Below the pieces are notes generated by a model. The model did not search any database. It saw nothing but the letters and a program-made list of their open reading frames with translations, and was not told the DNA's origin. A stretch of 64,000 nt of DNA from MFD04716-140 sp963703125 (GTDB lineage: Bacteria; Bacteroidota; Bacteroidia; Flavobacteriales; Flavobacteriaceae), in NCBI GenBank assembly GCA_963703125.1, contig OY969790.1:3658001-3722000 (forward strand), written 5' to 3'. How positions within the stretch are numbered: the stretch's first letter is position 1; every line of letters begins with the position of its first letter. The position numbers and the translations under genes are program-made. Below, in pieces: positions 35,280 to 44,339 of the stretch.

Positions 35280-37454
35280 ATGGCAGCAATCCAAGAAAAA
35301 ACACTACAAGATCTTGAGTTTCCAACCGTCTTGCAGCAGGTGTCCGCCCGTTGCTCAACCGAACTGGGAAAATTGGGAGCCCTAGAAATAGTGCCATTGA
35401 CTGATTTTGATGTACTTAGGCCCATTCTGGGCAGGACCTCCGAGTATCTATCTTCACTAATTAGCGATAACCGAATTCCGAATCATGGTTTTGAGGATAT
35501 CAACATGGAGCTTAAACTCCTAAAAATTGAAAACACCACACTTGAAATAGGTGGATTTAGAAGAATTGGCGCCATTTGTACCTCCGTAATGACCCATAAA
35601 AAGTTCTTTGCGAAATTCAAGGAATATTATCCGCTTATATTTGAAATAGCGCAGGAAATTGAATTGAATACCGAAATACCCCAGCAAATTGAGGGTGTCA
35701 TAGATCGATTTGGGGAGATTAAGGCCCAGGCGTCCGACCAACTTTTTGTAATTCGGCGAGAAATAGGCCAAGTCAAAGGTAAAATAAGTCAAAGTTTTGC
35801 TGCTGCCTTGAACACGTACAACGGTTCGGACTATCTGGATGACATACGGGAGTCGGTCGTTGAAAATCGACGGGTCCTGGCTGTGAAGGCCATGTATCGC
35901 AAAAAAGTTAAAGGTGCGGTCATGGGTTCCTCCAAAACCGGAAGCATTGTATATATTGAACCGGAAGCCACTTTGCGGCATAGTCGTGAACTAAACAACC
36001 TGGAATTTGATGAAAAGGAAGAAATTCAGCGAATTTTAAAAGAGCTTACGGCCAAAATCAGGCCCTTTGCCCCTCTTCTACAGATTTATCAGGAGTTTTT
36101 GACCGAAATGGATATCACCGCCGCAAAAGCCAAATACGCCTCGGAAATGAACGCTATATTACCTGGAATCAATGAATCGAAAAGATTGTTTTTGAGGGAC
36201 GCTTATCATCCCATTTTATTTTTGGGCAACAAGCGAAAGAACGAAAAGACCTTTCCGCAGACGATTGAGTTGCATGCGGAAAACCGCATTATTGTTATTT
36301 CGGGACCCAATGCGGGTGGTAAAAGTATCACTTTGAAGACAATAGGGCTATTACAGGTGATGCTTCAGAGCGGCCTTCTGATTCCGGTGCACGAGCGAAG
36401 TTCTGTTTGTCTTTTCAATCAGATTCTTACGGATATTGGAGATAATCAATCCATTGAAAATCATTTAAGTACGTATAGTTATCGATTGAAGAACATGAAC
36501 TCATTTCTCAAAGGATGTAATTCTGAAACATTGTTTTTGATCGATGAATTTGGCACGGGAAGCGACCCCGAAATGGGTGGTGCTCTTGCCGAAACCTTTT
36601 TGGAAGTCTTTTATGACCGCGGTGCATTTGGAGTTATTACAACACACTATGCCAATCTAAAATTATTGGCCAACGAGTTGCCTCAAATATCGAATGCAAA
36701 CATGCTTTTTGATAGTAAAACATTGGAGCCCACCTTTCAATTGGTGCTGGGAGAGGCGGGTAGTTCCTTCACTTTTGAGGTGGCACAAAAGAACGGTATT
36801 CCCTACTCCCTAATCAACAAGGCAAAGAAGAAGATAGAGCGCGGTAAAGTCCGTTTTGACGCCACAATAGCCAAACTGCAGAAAGAACGCAGCAAAATGG
36901 CCATAACAGGCTCTAGATTGGAAGAGGAACAGTCAAGGGCCAGAGAGGAAGCGACACGCTTGGAAAAATTGAACGAGAAGGTAAAATCCAAGTTGGAAAA
37001 TTATCAGGAGCTTTACGACCATGATCAGCGAATGATCCAATTGGGCAACAAAGTGGAGAAAGTGTCCGCCAAGTATTTTCACGACAAGAAAAAACGAACC
37101 CTTGTTTCTGAATTGATTCGCATTGTGGAGACTGAAAACAGCAAACGAAAAAAGAAAACTGTAAATGAGACCAAACTTGAGAGTGAAAAGAAGGCTCAAG
37201 TTGCACAGGAGGTCCAACAAGAAGTCAAGGTAATTCGTGAAAAGAGGCAGGAGGAAAAGAAAAAGGCAATCAGGAAAGAAAAGTTTAAGCCCAAGCCGAT
37301 TTACAAAATTGGGGATCGAGTCCGCCTAATCGATGGTAAAGCGGTGGGAAGTATAGATAAGTTGGAAAAAAATAAGGCCGTAGTCAATTATGGTATGTTT
37401 ACAACAAATGTGAGCGTAGATCAATTGGAGTTGGTGGAGGCAAAAAAAGGTTGA
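35280..37454 (+). CDS. mutS2: MutS2-like DNA-binding ATPase without Smr domain
   Basis: 724 residues. The clamp/lever region (1-310) leads to the ABC-type ATPase with Walker A SGPNAGGKSITLKT, Walker B LFLIDEFGTGSDPEMGG, and VITTHYANLK. A long coiled coil (about 515-660) follows, then a small SH3/KOW-like end (YKIGDRVRLIDGKAVGSIDK). The C-terminal Smr nuclease domain of many MutS2 proteins is absent, as is common in Flavobacteria. MutS2 acts on recombination intermediates and rescues collided ribosomes in some bacteria, not in mismatch repair. Confidence 0.9.
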   Translation: MAAIQEKTLQDLEFPTVLQQVSARCSTELGKLGALEIVPLTDFDVLRPILGRTSEYLSSLISDNRIPNHGFEDINMELKLLKIENTTLEIGGFRRIGAICTSVMTHKKFFAKFKEYYPLIFEIAQEIELNTEIPQQIEGVIDRFGEIKAQASDQLFVIRREIGQVKGKISQSFAAALNTYNGSDYLDDIRESVVENRRVLAVKAMYRKKVKGAVMGSSKTGSIVYIEPEATLRHSRELNNLEFDEKEEIQRILKELTAKIRPFAPLLQIYQEFLTEMDITAAKAKYASEMNAILPGINESKRLFLRDAYHPILFLGNKRKNEKTFPQTIELHAENRIIVISGPNAGGKSITLKTIGLLQVMLQSGLLIPVHERSSVCLFNQILTDIGDNQSIENHLSTYSYRLKNMNSFLKGCNSETLFLIDEFGTGSDPEMGGALAETFLEVFYDRGAFGVITTHYANLKLLANELPQISNANMLFDSKTLEPTFQLVLGEAGSSFTFEVAQKNGIPYSLINKAKKKIERGKVRFDATIAKLQKERSKMAITGSRLEEEQSRAREEATRLEKLNEKVKSKLENYQELYDHDQRMIQLGNKVEKVSAKYFHDKKKRTLVSELIRIVETENSKRKKKTVNETKLESEKKAQVAQEVQQEVKVIREKRQEEKKKAIRKEKFKPKPIYKIGDRVRLIDGKAVGSIDKLEKNKAVVNYGMFTTNVSVDQLELVEAKKG

Positions 37455-37509
37455 TTTGGGTGTTTGTTAATTCGTTTTTTAGGATGAAATTTAATAATCA
37501 TAAAAACAA

Positions 37510-37552
37510 CAGCCGGCATCAAGTTGTTGAACCCAACCTGAGATGCCGACTG
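37510..37552. terminator. Bidirectional hairpin between mutS2 and the cytolysin-like gene
   Basis: CAGCCGGCATC (37510-37520) pairs with GATGCCGACTG (37542-37552) with one mismatch, around a 21-base loop that itself holds GTTG/CAAC. U-rich sequence follows on the minus-strand side (GTTGTTTTTA). It lies between two convergent genes and could end transcription from both sides. Confidence 0.65.
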
Positions 37553-37587
37553 TGTCAACTTTTAGCAAAATTCTCCCTATTTCTAGT

Positions 37588-39435
37588 TTAAAGATCAAAT
37601 GGCCCTATCGGTGTATCCATTCCATTGGAAATAACATATTTGGTCCCCGTAATATCGAAAAGAAGATATTGTCTGATGTTGCCCAGATAGAAACCGATAC
37701 CCGCACCTACATCGAATGGAAGCGTTCCATCCGGTCCCCATTGGGTTCTATTGAACAACGAAGTAAAACCATTCGGATTGTTATTGTAAAGAGCATATTG
37801 ACTGCCTACCTTATTGAACATGAACCGGGTAGAGGGGCCATTGGGATCCTGCGAATTGAAAATCATTGCACCAACCCCTGTAAGTGCCAAAGGATTGTTG
37901 CCGTTGGCCAAGTTTTCTATATTGTTTTGGTTGTTGGACCATTTACCATTGATAACATAGTTGTAGAACAGCCCATTTCTCGACATTACCATTATTGTCC
38001 CACTACTTCCTGGTTGATCTCCGCCTATATTGCATGCGGCACCAATGCCATCATCCTCAAAGGGAACCTCTCCTTCAAAAAGTTCTGTTAACGGAAAGGG
38101 CCCATCCAATTTGCCCTCAAAACTGCGCATGTATCGTTTGCCATCCTCACTGATCAGAATAAATTCAGTACCCTGAAGAGCAAATGAGGCACCTACAGGC
38201 CCCATACGTGATAATACCTGTCCTTTCCAATGAGCTGTATGAATAGGCTCTCCCCCAGCTGGTGCTGGTTCACATTCTGTAACATCATATTTGGTGGCTA
38301 ATTGAACCCCTACGATCTGATTGTCATAAACACTACGAACCACATAACTCAAAGGCAGTCCAGTAGAAATAGTGCTGCTCTCGGCCAAGAGATCAACAAG
38401 CTCCGAAAGATTTCCACCAATGGTTCGTATCGTTGAGGAAGATTCACCGCCAAACGCCATTACTTTTATTTTTACCTCGCTCAATTCCCTAAGTGCGGAC
38501 GCATCAATTTCAACCTCGGTCTTGCCGACCACAGCATTGAACTCTGCCTCTACCGCAGCGTTCATTTCTGTATAGGAGGAAGTAGATTCAACGAGCATAT
38601 AATATATCCTCCCATAAGAGACATCACTGATATAGGTTGCTGGATTACCGGGCTGTACATATTTTGCCAAATCTTCGGGTTTTACCGAATCGGCGAACAA
38701 CCCTTTTAAACTTGTAGGAATATCGAAAGACATAGTATAAAAATTCTGTTTCAATTCTACTAAAATACGATTGTACTCCTTTTCGGTACTAAAATCAAAA
38801 TCGGCACTGACCTCTGCGAACGCATTCTCAAAATCAACGCCCATACTCAATGCGAATGCCTCCCTACTTTGTACCTGACTATAATTGAAAGAGAAATTCG
38901 CAGGTAGGTCGGAAGGCGAATTTGCTATGATGTTGTTCATGGCATCTTGAATGGAACTTTTGGCCACCTTACCTACCATAAAGCTGGAAGCTAAGTTGCC
39001 ATTGTTAAGGTTATAGGAGATAGTTCCACCCGAGCGTTCTACAGCAATAATATCAGGTGTGGCTTTTTTTAGTGATTTGCCTTGTAACAAACTGCCCGGA
39101 TAGATTACAGACGCATTAGGGTTGAATAGTGGAAAACCATCCTTACCGGTTCCTCCAGACTTGAGCGCGTCATACGTCGTGGTCTTACAATTCCAGACCT
39201 CTCCTCCAATGACTTCGTTGGTCTCCTTTTCCTCTACAAGATCTTTCTTGTTCTCAGGATCTTCAAAATCTCCTGCGTTGATCACTACTTTAGTGAATTC
39301 CGCTTCAATGTTGACGGGATCTGGTTCGGGGTCCGGAATCGGGTTTTCACCTCCACTGTCTTTACTACAAGAGAGGGAACCTATCAGGAAGAAATAAACA
39401 ATAATGTGTTTTAAAGAAAAAGGTATTGTTTTCAT
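37588..39435 (-). CDS. Cholesterol-dependent-cytolysin-like lipoprotein with a swapped C-terminal domain
   Basis: 615 residues from ATG 39435; the first codon of the longer frame lies 9 codons upstream. A lipoprotein signal ends at Cys23 (FFLIGSLSCSKDSGG). The next 370 residues follow thiol-activated cytolysin domains 1-3: VIYPGSLLQGKSL, the KQNFYTMSFDIP and FADSVKPEDLAKYV segments, YISDVSYGRIYYMLVESTSS, the Gly-Gly bend VMAFGGESSSTIRTIGGNLS, and the domain 3/2 exit LPLSYVVRSVYDNQIVGVQL. Domain 4 with the Trp-rich undecapeptide that binds cholesterol is missing. Instead, about 220 residues carry blades with a GxGA motif (DGIGAACNIGG, TGVGAMIFNSQ, GAGIGFYLGN), like a small hemopexin-type propeller. 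It is likely a surface-exposed pore-forming or membrane-remodelling protein with a different target. Short enough evidence of pore activity remains only by homology. Confidence 0.8.
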   Translation of the reverse strand: MKTIPFSLKHIIVYFFLIGSLSCSKDSGGENPIPDPEPDPVNIEAEFTKVVINAGDFEDPENKKDLVEEKETNEVIGGEVWNCKTTTYDALKSGGTGKDGFPLFNPNASVIYPGSLLQGKSLKKATPDIIAVERSGGTISYNLNNGNLASSFMVGKVAKSSIQDAMNNIIANSPSDLPANFSFNYSQVQSREAFALSMGVDFENAFAEVSADFDFSTEKEYNRILVELKQNFYTMSFDIPTSLKGLFADSVKPEDLAKYVQPGNPATYISDVSYGRIYYMLVESTSSYTEMNAAVEAEFNAVVGKTEVEIDASALRELSEVKIKVMAFGGESSSTIRTIGGNLSELVDLLAESSTISTGLPLSYVVRSVYDNQIVGVQLATKYDVTECEPAPAGGEPIHTAHWKGQVLSRMGPVGASFALQGTEFILISEDGKRYMRSFEGKLDGPFPLTELFEGEVPFEDDGIGAACNIGGDQPGSSGTIMVMSRNGLFYNYVINGKWSNNQNNIENLANGNNPLALTGVGAMIFNSQDPNGPSTRFMFNKVGSQYALYNNNPNGFTSLFNRTQWGPDGTLPFDVGAGIGFYLGNIRQYLLFDITGTKYVISNGMDTPIGPFDL

Positions 39436-39749
39436 AATTTCTGGTTTTTTAGGATTCAACACCTCGAAACTAAATGATAATCAACCCCGTACCTAATTTT
39501 GTCCATGGACAAAGTATGGACATCGGTTCGTCTTAGACCTCTAATCCACTATGGACTAAGTCTATCGAACTAGATTCGGAAATAACCCATAACACACATG
39601 TTATCAGAATATTATATCGTTAATTCTTTTGACATTTAATTGAATTTCCATGGACAACCTATTGACAGTATGGTTTTAGCTCCGGGGTCGACCCTTTTTT
39701 CCTGTTGCTTTTCTAATTATCTTGACATCAAGTTCAAATAAGAATTGAA
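39436..39749. promoter_or_regulatory. Divergent regulatory region with palindromic operator
   Basis: This 314-base gap between the cytolysin-like gene and the TPR/HTH gene has no open frame. TTTGTCCATGGACAAA (39498-39513) is a perfect 16-base palindrome. The half-site ATGGACA/T recurs at 39516-39522 and 39551-39557, and CCATGGACAA lies at 39648-39657. Clustered copies of one element between divergent genes suggest a regulator-binding site; the adjacent TPR/HTH protein is the obvious candidate. Confidence 0.55.
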
Positions 39750-41636
39750 ATGAAACAGTACAGGTATTTTATAATTATGGTAATGATTTGTCAGTTATCT
39801 ATTATACGTTCCCAAAGCAATTCAAAAGCTCCAGATAGTCTATTTCTTACCTTAAAAGGGCATACCACCATAGCGGATAGTGTATTGACCATGGGTGATA
39901 TTGTGGAATATTATATGTACAACAATTCCCATAAAGGGATAGAATATGCAGATAACATCATTGCTATTTCAGCTAAAAAAAAATATGGCATTGGTTTGGC
40001 CACCGGCAACTTTTTAAAGGCAAATTGCTATAAAGCACTTCAAAAAGAGGATAGTGCCATGGTTTATTATAAGGAAACACTAAAAATTTCCGGAGCATTT
40101 AAAATTAACACCTGTGTTGCCAGTGCTTTGGCCAATATTTCTGTTATTGAAGGGCAAAATGGAAACTATGCCAAGGCCATTAGTCTTATGGATTCTGTTG
40201 CTAAAATCAATCTTAGGGAAAACGATTTTCTCAATTATGGCGTAACCCTTAACAACAGGGCTTATCATTTTTATGAACAAGGTGATTTTGTGAATGCCAT
40301 GAGTGGCTTTAAAAATGCTTTGAGCGTGTTGGACACCATCAATAAGGACATCTTTAGGAAAGCCGATGTATATCGCAATATTGCAAAATTGAACTATCAA
40401 GAAAAGGATTTTCAGGACGCTTTAAAATATTTCAATGAAGCTATGGACATCTATAAGGAAGTGGATGATTTTCTGTATCAGGCCATAGTATGGAACGATA
40501 TAGGAAACGTTGCCCTTGCAGCCAATAATTATAAAGGGGCCATAGATTATTACCAGAAAAGTCTGGACCTATGCAAAATATATAATTTCAATAGTGTGCA
40601 GTCAAAAGCCCTGACTAATATTGGCATTGCCCAAAGGGAACTCGGTCAATACAGCAAAGCACTGTCATCTTTCAGGGAATCGGACCGTTTCATTGATTTT
40701 AATGAGAGTATGTCCAATAACATCATCTACCACTATCACATAGGCTATACCTATGGGTTACAAAAGCAAAAGGATTCAGCACTGTACCACCTAGATAGAG
40801 CTATACATCTGGCAGATTCCACAGGCCAGGACAATGAGTTGAAAAATGCCTTGGAATATCGATCAAAGACTTACGAGCTCTTTAAAATGGACAAAAAATC
40901 ACTTACGGATATCCATCAAATGATTAGCCTTAAGGATAGTCTTTTCAATATCAGCAAAACAAAGCAGATCGAGCAATTGCAGATTATTTTCGAAACCGAA
41001 AAAAAAGAGGCTCAAATTGCCCTACAGAAAGAACAGATAAACACCTTGAACGAAAAGGCCAAAGTAGATTCTTTGACCAAAGGGCTTTATGCTGGTGGCA
41101 TGTTCACCTTTTTGGCGGTATCCGGACTATTGTTTTTTGGATTTCGCCAACGCATGAAAAAAAACCGTTTGGCACGTGAAAAGCAAGAGGAAATCTACAA
41201 ACAGGAAATAGTCCACAAACAAAAGGAACTGGCTAGCCAAACGCTGCATTTGGTACAGAAGAACACCTTTATTCAAGAGGTGATGGAGAATTTGGAGAAT
41301 ATAAAGAACTCCCCCGAAAAGTTCAAAATGGAATTCCGTCGTATCATTATGCTTCTTAAAAAGGAAAACGCTTCCGATAAGGACTGGGAAGTGTTTAAAA
41401 CTTACTTTGCCGAAGTTCATAACGACTTTGATCAAAAACTAAAAACTCTTTATGCCGATATCTCGGAAAAAGAAGTTAGGTTGGCCGCCTTTTTGCGCAT
41501 GAACCTTACCACCAAGGAAATTGCGGCCACTTTAAACGTGCTGCCCGATAGTATCTTAAAATCAAAATACCGATTAAAGAAAAAGCTGGGGTTGGAAAAG
41601 GAAACCGATTTAAGTACTTTTTTAAATACATTGTAA
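39750..41636 (+). CDS. TPR sensor with membrane helix and C-terminal HTH
   Basis: 628 residues. An N-terminal signal/anchor (about 5-22) is followed by about eight TPRs (60-390), a coiled coil (390-435), one membrane helix (441-460, GLYAGGMFTFLAVSGLLFFG), another coiled coil, and a LuxR-like HTH at the end (SEKEVRLAAFLRMNLTTKEI, then LNVLPDSILKSKYRLKKKLG). This is the Flavobacterial class of transmembrane regulators that sense in the periplasm and bind DNA at the cytoplasmic end. It is divergent from the cytolysin-like gene. Confidence 0.82.
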   Translation: MKQYRYFIIMVMICQLSIIRSQSNSKAPDSLFLTLKGHTTIADSVLTMGDIVEYYMYNNSHKGIEYADNIIAISAKKKYGIGLATGNFLKANCYKALQKEDSAMVYYKETLKISGAFKINTCVASALANISVIEGQNGNYAKAISLMDSVAKINLRENDFLNYGVTLNNRAYHFYEQGDFVNAMSGFKNALSVLDTINKDIFRKADVYRNIAKLNYQEKDFQDALKYFNEAMDIYKEVDDFLYQAIVWNDIGNVALAANNYKGAIDYYQKSLDLCKIYNFNSVQSKALTNIGIAQRELGQYSKALSSFRESDRFIDFNESMSNNIIYHYHIGYTYGLQKQKDSALYHLDRAIHLADSTGQDNELKNALEYRSKTYELFKMDKKSLTDIHQMISLKDSLFNISKTKQIEQLQIIFETEKKEAQIALQKEQINTLNEKAKVDSLTKGLYAGGMFTFLAVSGLLFFGFRQRMKKNRLAREKQEEIYKQEIVHKQKELASQTLHLVQKNTFIQEVMENLENIKNSPEKFKMEFRRIIMLLKKENASDKDWEVFKTYFAEVHNDFDQKLKTLYADISEKEVRLAAFLRMNLTTKEIAATLNVLPDSILKSKYRLKKKLGLEKETDLSTFLNTL

Positions 41637-41664
41637 ATTTCATCCTTGTCATTTTCGGCTGCAG

Positions 41665-41672
41665 TATCTTTG
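41665..41672 (+). promoter_or_regulatory. -7 box implying a leaderless DCC transcript
   Basis: TATCTTTG (41665-41672) fits TAnnTTTG, with TTG at 41646-41648 about 16 bases upstream. The ATG at 41677 is only 4 bases beyond the box, where transcription should begin, so the mRNA may have little or no 5' leader. Confidence 0.5.
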
Positions 41673-41676
41673 TTTT

Positions 41677-42084
41677 ATGGAAAAAAACAAGAAAATCATT
41701 CTTTTTGATGGTATTTGCAATTTGTGCAATGGTGCCGTGCAATATATTATAAAAAGGGACAAGAAAGATAGCTTTCGTTTTGCGGCCTTACAAAGCGAAA
41801 TTGGCAAAAAACTCCTCGCTGAGCGTCAGATAGATTCCGTTAATATCGATTCCATCATTTTAATAGAACCAGGAATCGCATTTTACATTAAATCAGATGC
41901 CGCTATGGAAATAGCTCAGGAAATTGGCGGAGTTTGGTCGCTAATAGGTCTATTTAAATGGATTCCGACAAGCTTTAGAAATATCGTATACGATTTTATA
42001 GCTAATAATCGCTATAAATGGTATGGCAAAACGGACCAATGTATGGTACCGACCCCGGAATTGAAGGCAAAGTTTTTAGGGTGA
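41677..42084 (+). CDS. DCC-family thiol-disulfide oxidoreductase-like protein
   Basis: 135 residues of the DUF393/DCC family. The signature DGICNLCNGAVQYIIKRDKK gives the D-x-x-C-x-x-C thioredoxin-like active site, followed by FRFAALQSEIGKKLL and SIILIEPGIAFYIKSDAAM. It is cytosolic, without a signal peptide. Likely a thiol-disulfide or redox protein; substrate unknown. Confidence 0.88.
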   Translation: MEKNKKIILFDGICNLCNGAVQYIIKRDKKDSFRFAALQSEIGKKLLAERQIDSVNIDSIILIEPGIAFYIKSDAAMEIAQEIGGVWSLIGLFKWIPTSFRNIVYDFIANNRYKWYGKTDQCMVPTPELKAKFLG

Positions 42085-42190
42085 CTAGGTCAAAGTAATA
42101 CTTTACTTGGAAAACGGACCCGTTCACGCATTCAGGATTGACTATCTAGTGGTTTCTAACGAGATTTATCAAAACTTAAAAACCACGATT

Positions 42191-44275
42191 ATGAAAAACC
42201 TTGTATTCTTCCTCTTGCTCTACCCTTTTCTGATTTTTTCCAATAACCCTAAAATTCCCTCAAAGATAAAGGAGGTAACACTGTATCTGAGTGGTGCCCA
42301 AATCACGAGATCTGCACATTGCAATATCCCTTCTGGGGCATCGGAAATTTTATTGACCGGACTCTCACCTAAAATAGATGAGAGCAGCATCCAGCTTTCA
42401 GGTTTACAATCGGTTTCCATTTTGTCAATGGCCTATGATGTGAATTACTTGGTTAAAACCGAAAGTAATCCGGAAACCTTGCAATGGGAAAATGAGATTA
42501 AGGTCTTGGAAACCAAGATTGCCTATTTAAAAAATTCCGTTACGGGACTTGAAGAAGAGGAAAAGGTAATTTCCACAAATCGTTTGGTAAGCTCAGATGC
42601 CCAAGAATTGAACCTTGAGCGGCTGAAAGAGGTGGGCACCTATTACCGCACCCGTACGACCCAAATAAGGAATGAAATTTTCAGAACCAATTTGGAAATC
42701 CATTTGTTGAGTGCGGATATACGGCAATTAAGACTACAATTGTCCGAAGTCAACGATACTCCTGAAAAAAAGCAAGGGGAAATCAAGATAAAGTTCGATG
42801 CCCCTATAGCCATAATATTGAATTTGGAAGTTTCCTATACCGTTCTGGATGCTGGCTGGATTCCTTCCTATGACCTTAAATCAAAAGGCTTGAACACTCC
42901 ATTAGAAATGGACTACAAGGCAAATGTGTACCAAAAAACAGGAAGTGATTGGAATAATGTCAAGGTAATTCTTTCCACGGGAAGCCCCAATTTCAATATA
43001 GTTAAACCAAATCTTGGTACCAAATACCTCGATTTTGTCAACGGGTACCAAAAACGGTATTCAAATACCATTAAGAAACAGAAATATGTACATAATCCAA
43101 CCGTCAAAAAGGTGACCGGCATGATTACTGATACTGATGGGACTCCCCTTCCTGGTTGCAGGGTACTTGTAAAAGGAACGACAAATGGTACCCATACAGA
43201 TTTTGATGGTTTTTTTTCGTTGGACATTTCCCAAGGACAGGAATTGGTCTTTTCGTATCTCGGATATAAAGATATGGAACTCCCCATTTATTCCTCTATT
43301 ATGAATGTTAGAATGGAGGAAGATGCCCAGGCTTTGGATGAAGTGGTAGTAACCGCTATGGGCACCAATAGAAGTGAAACCCTGGGATATGCTGTTTCAT
43401 CAGTAAATACTGAATCAACATTGCAAGGTCGTTCCGCTGGAATTCAAATAAGAGGGACTAAAAATTTAACCAACGGCTCCGAACCTCAATTGCCATTATA
43501 TGTAATAGATGGAAAACCTCTTCCTGATTTTACGGAAGGCGACTTGGACGAAAACGAAATCCAGTCTATTGAAGTATTAAATAGTGAAAGTGCCATTGAA
43601 CTGTATGGCAGTAAAGGTAGTAATGGAGTTATTATAATTGCGACCCGGAAAAGCAATGTGCAGGACGATATAACCACCACCAAATTCGTTATCAAAAAAC
43701 CATATACAATTTTATCGGACGGTGATTTGACATCCATTGGCATAAGTTCATTCGATTTGAATGCCCAGTACGAATATTTTGCCGCCCCTATTTTGAATGA
43801 AAATGTATTTCTAACGGCTCGATTTACTTCTTGGGAGCAATATAATCTTTTGCCAGGGGAGGCCAGTATATATTTTGCCGGAAGTTTTGCTGGAAAAACT
43901 ACGATTGACCCTTACACTACCCAAAAGGAAATGGTGGTTTCTTTGGGTATCGATCCCAACATCACCGTAACACGAAAACAAAAAAAGAATTTCAAGAACA
44001 AAACGTTTATCGGAAGCAATCGAATTTTAGATCGTACTTATGACTTGGAAGTAAAGAATAACAAAAGTGTCGCCGTCGAACTTAGCTTATTGGACGGTAT
44101 TCCTGTTTCCCAAAACAAAGAAATAAAAGTGGAAGATATAATTACCAATAATGCCAGCTACGATGATAAAAAAGGGCTACTATCATGGAAAATCCAGCTT
44201 TCGTCTCAAGAAACCAAAACGGAAAGTTTTTCTTTTCAGGTCAGGTATCCAAAATATAAAAGTATCTCAATATAG
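42191..44275 (+). CDS. DUF4139/MuiA-like protein with inserted SusC-type plug
   Basis: 694 residues from ATG 42191 (MKNLVFFLLLYPFLIFSNNP, a signal peptide); upstream residues of the longer frame are discarded. DUF4140 covers about 25-120, then a coiled coil (100-190), and DUF4139 begins near 205 (APIAIILNLEVSYTVLDAGW). Residues 306-487 are an insert: a carboxypeptidase-regulatory-like domain (VTGMITDTDGTPLPGCRVLV, TDFDGFFSLDI) and a TonB-plug-like segment (LYVIDGKPL, IQSIEVLNSESAIELYGSKG, NGVIIIATRK), as at the N-terminus of SusC proteins. DUF4139 resumes to the end. No transmembrane barrel. It is probably a periplasmic or outer-membrane-attached protein that interacts with TonB or SusD-like partners (inference). 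Confidence 0.82.
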   Translation: MKNLVFFLLLYPFLIFSNNPKIPSKIKEVTLYLSGAQITRSAHCNIPSGASEILLTGLSPKIDESSIQLSGLQSVSILSMAYDVNYLVKTESNPETLQWENEIKVLETKIAYLKNSVTGLEEEEKVISTNRLVSSDAQELNLERLKEVGTYYRTRTTQIRNEIFRTNLEIHLLSADIRQLRLQLSEVNDTPEKKQGEIKIKFDAPIAIILNLEVSYTVLDAGWIPSYDLKSKGLNTPLEMDYKANVYQKTGSDWNNVKVILSTGSPNFNIVKPNLGTKYLDFVNGYQKRYSNTIKKQKYVHNPTVKKVTGMITDTDGTPLPGCRVLVKGTTNGTHTDFDGFFSLDISQGQELVFSYLGYKDMELPIYSSIMNVRMEEDAQALDEVVVTAMGTNRSETLGYAVSSVNTESTLQGRSAGIQIRGTKNLTNGSEPQLPLYVIDGKPLPDFTEGDLDENEIQSIEVLNSESAIELYGSKGSNGVIIIATRKSNVQDDITTTKFVIKKPYTILSDGDLTSIGISSFDLNAQYEYFAAPILNENVFLTARFTSWEQYNLLPGEASIYFAGSFAGKTTIDPYTTQKEMVVSLGIDPNITVTRKQKKNFKNKTFIGSNRILDRTYDLEVKNNKSVAVELSLLDGIPVSQNKEIKVEDIITNNASYDDKKGLLSWKIQLSSQETKTESFSFQVRYPKYKSISI

Positions 44276-44289
44276 AAAAAGCATGAAAA

Positions 44290-44335
44290 AAGCCGATTCC
44301 TTAAATATTTTCTTGGTATCGGCTTAAATAAAATA
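44290..44335. terminator. Convergent terminator hairpin
   Basis: AAGCCGAT (44290-44297) and ATCGGCTT (44328-44335) are perfect complements, and further pairs extend the stem inwards. A-rich flank before and TTAAATAAA after give U-rich tails in each direction. It separates the DUF4139 gene from gltP. Confidence 0.75.
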
Positions 44336-44339
44336 AACT

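Noticed and set aside
37543..38091. Open frame of 182 codons on the plus strand opposite the cytolysin-like gene
   Set aside because: It mirrors a well-supported protein on the other strand, has no recognisable domain and low-complexity translation.
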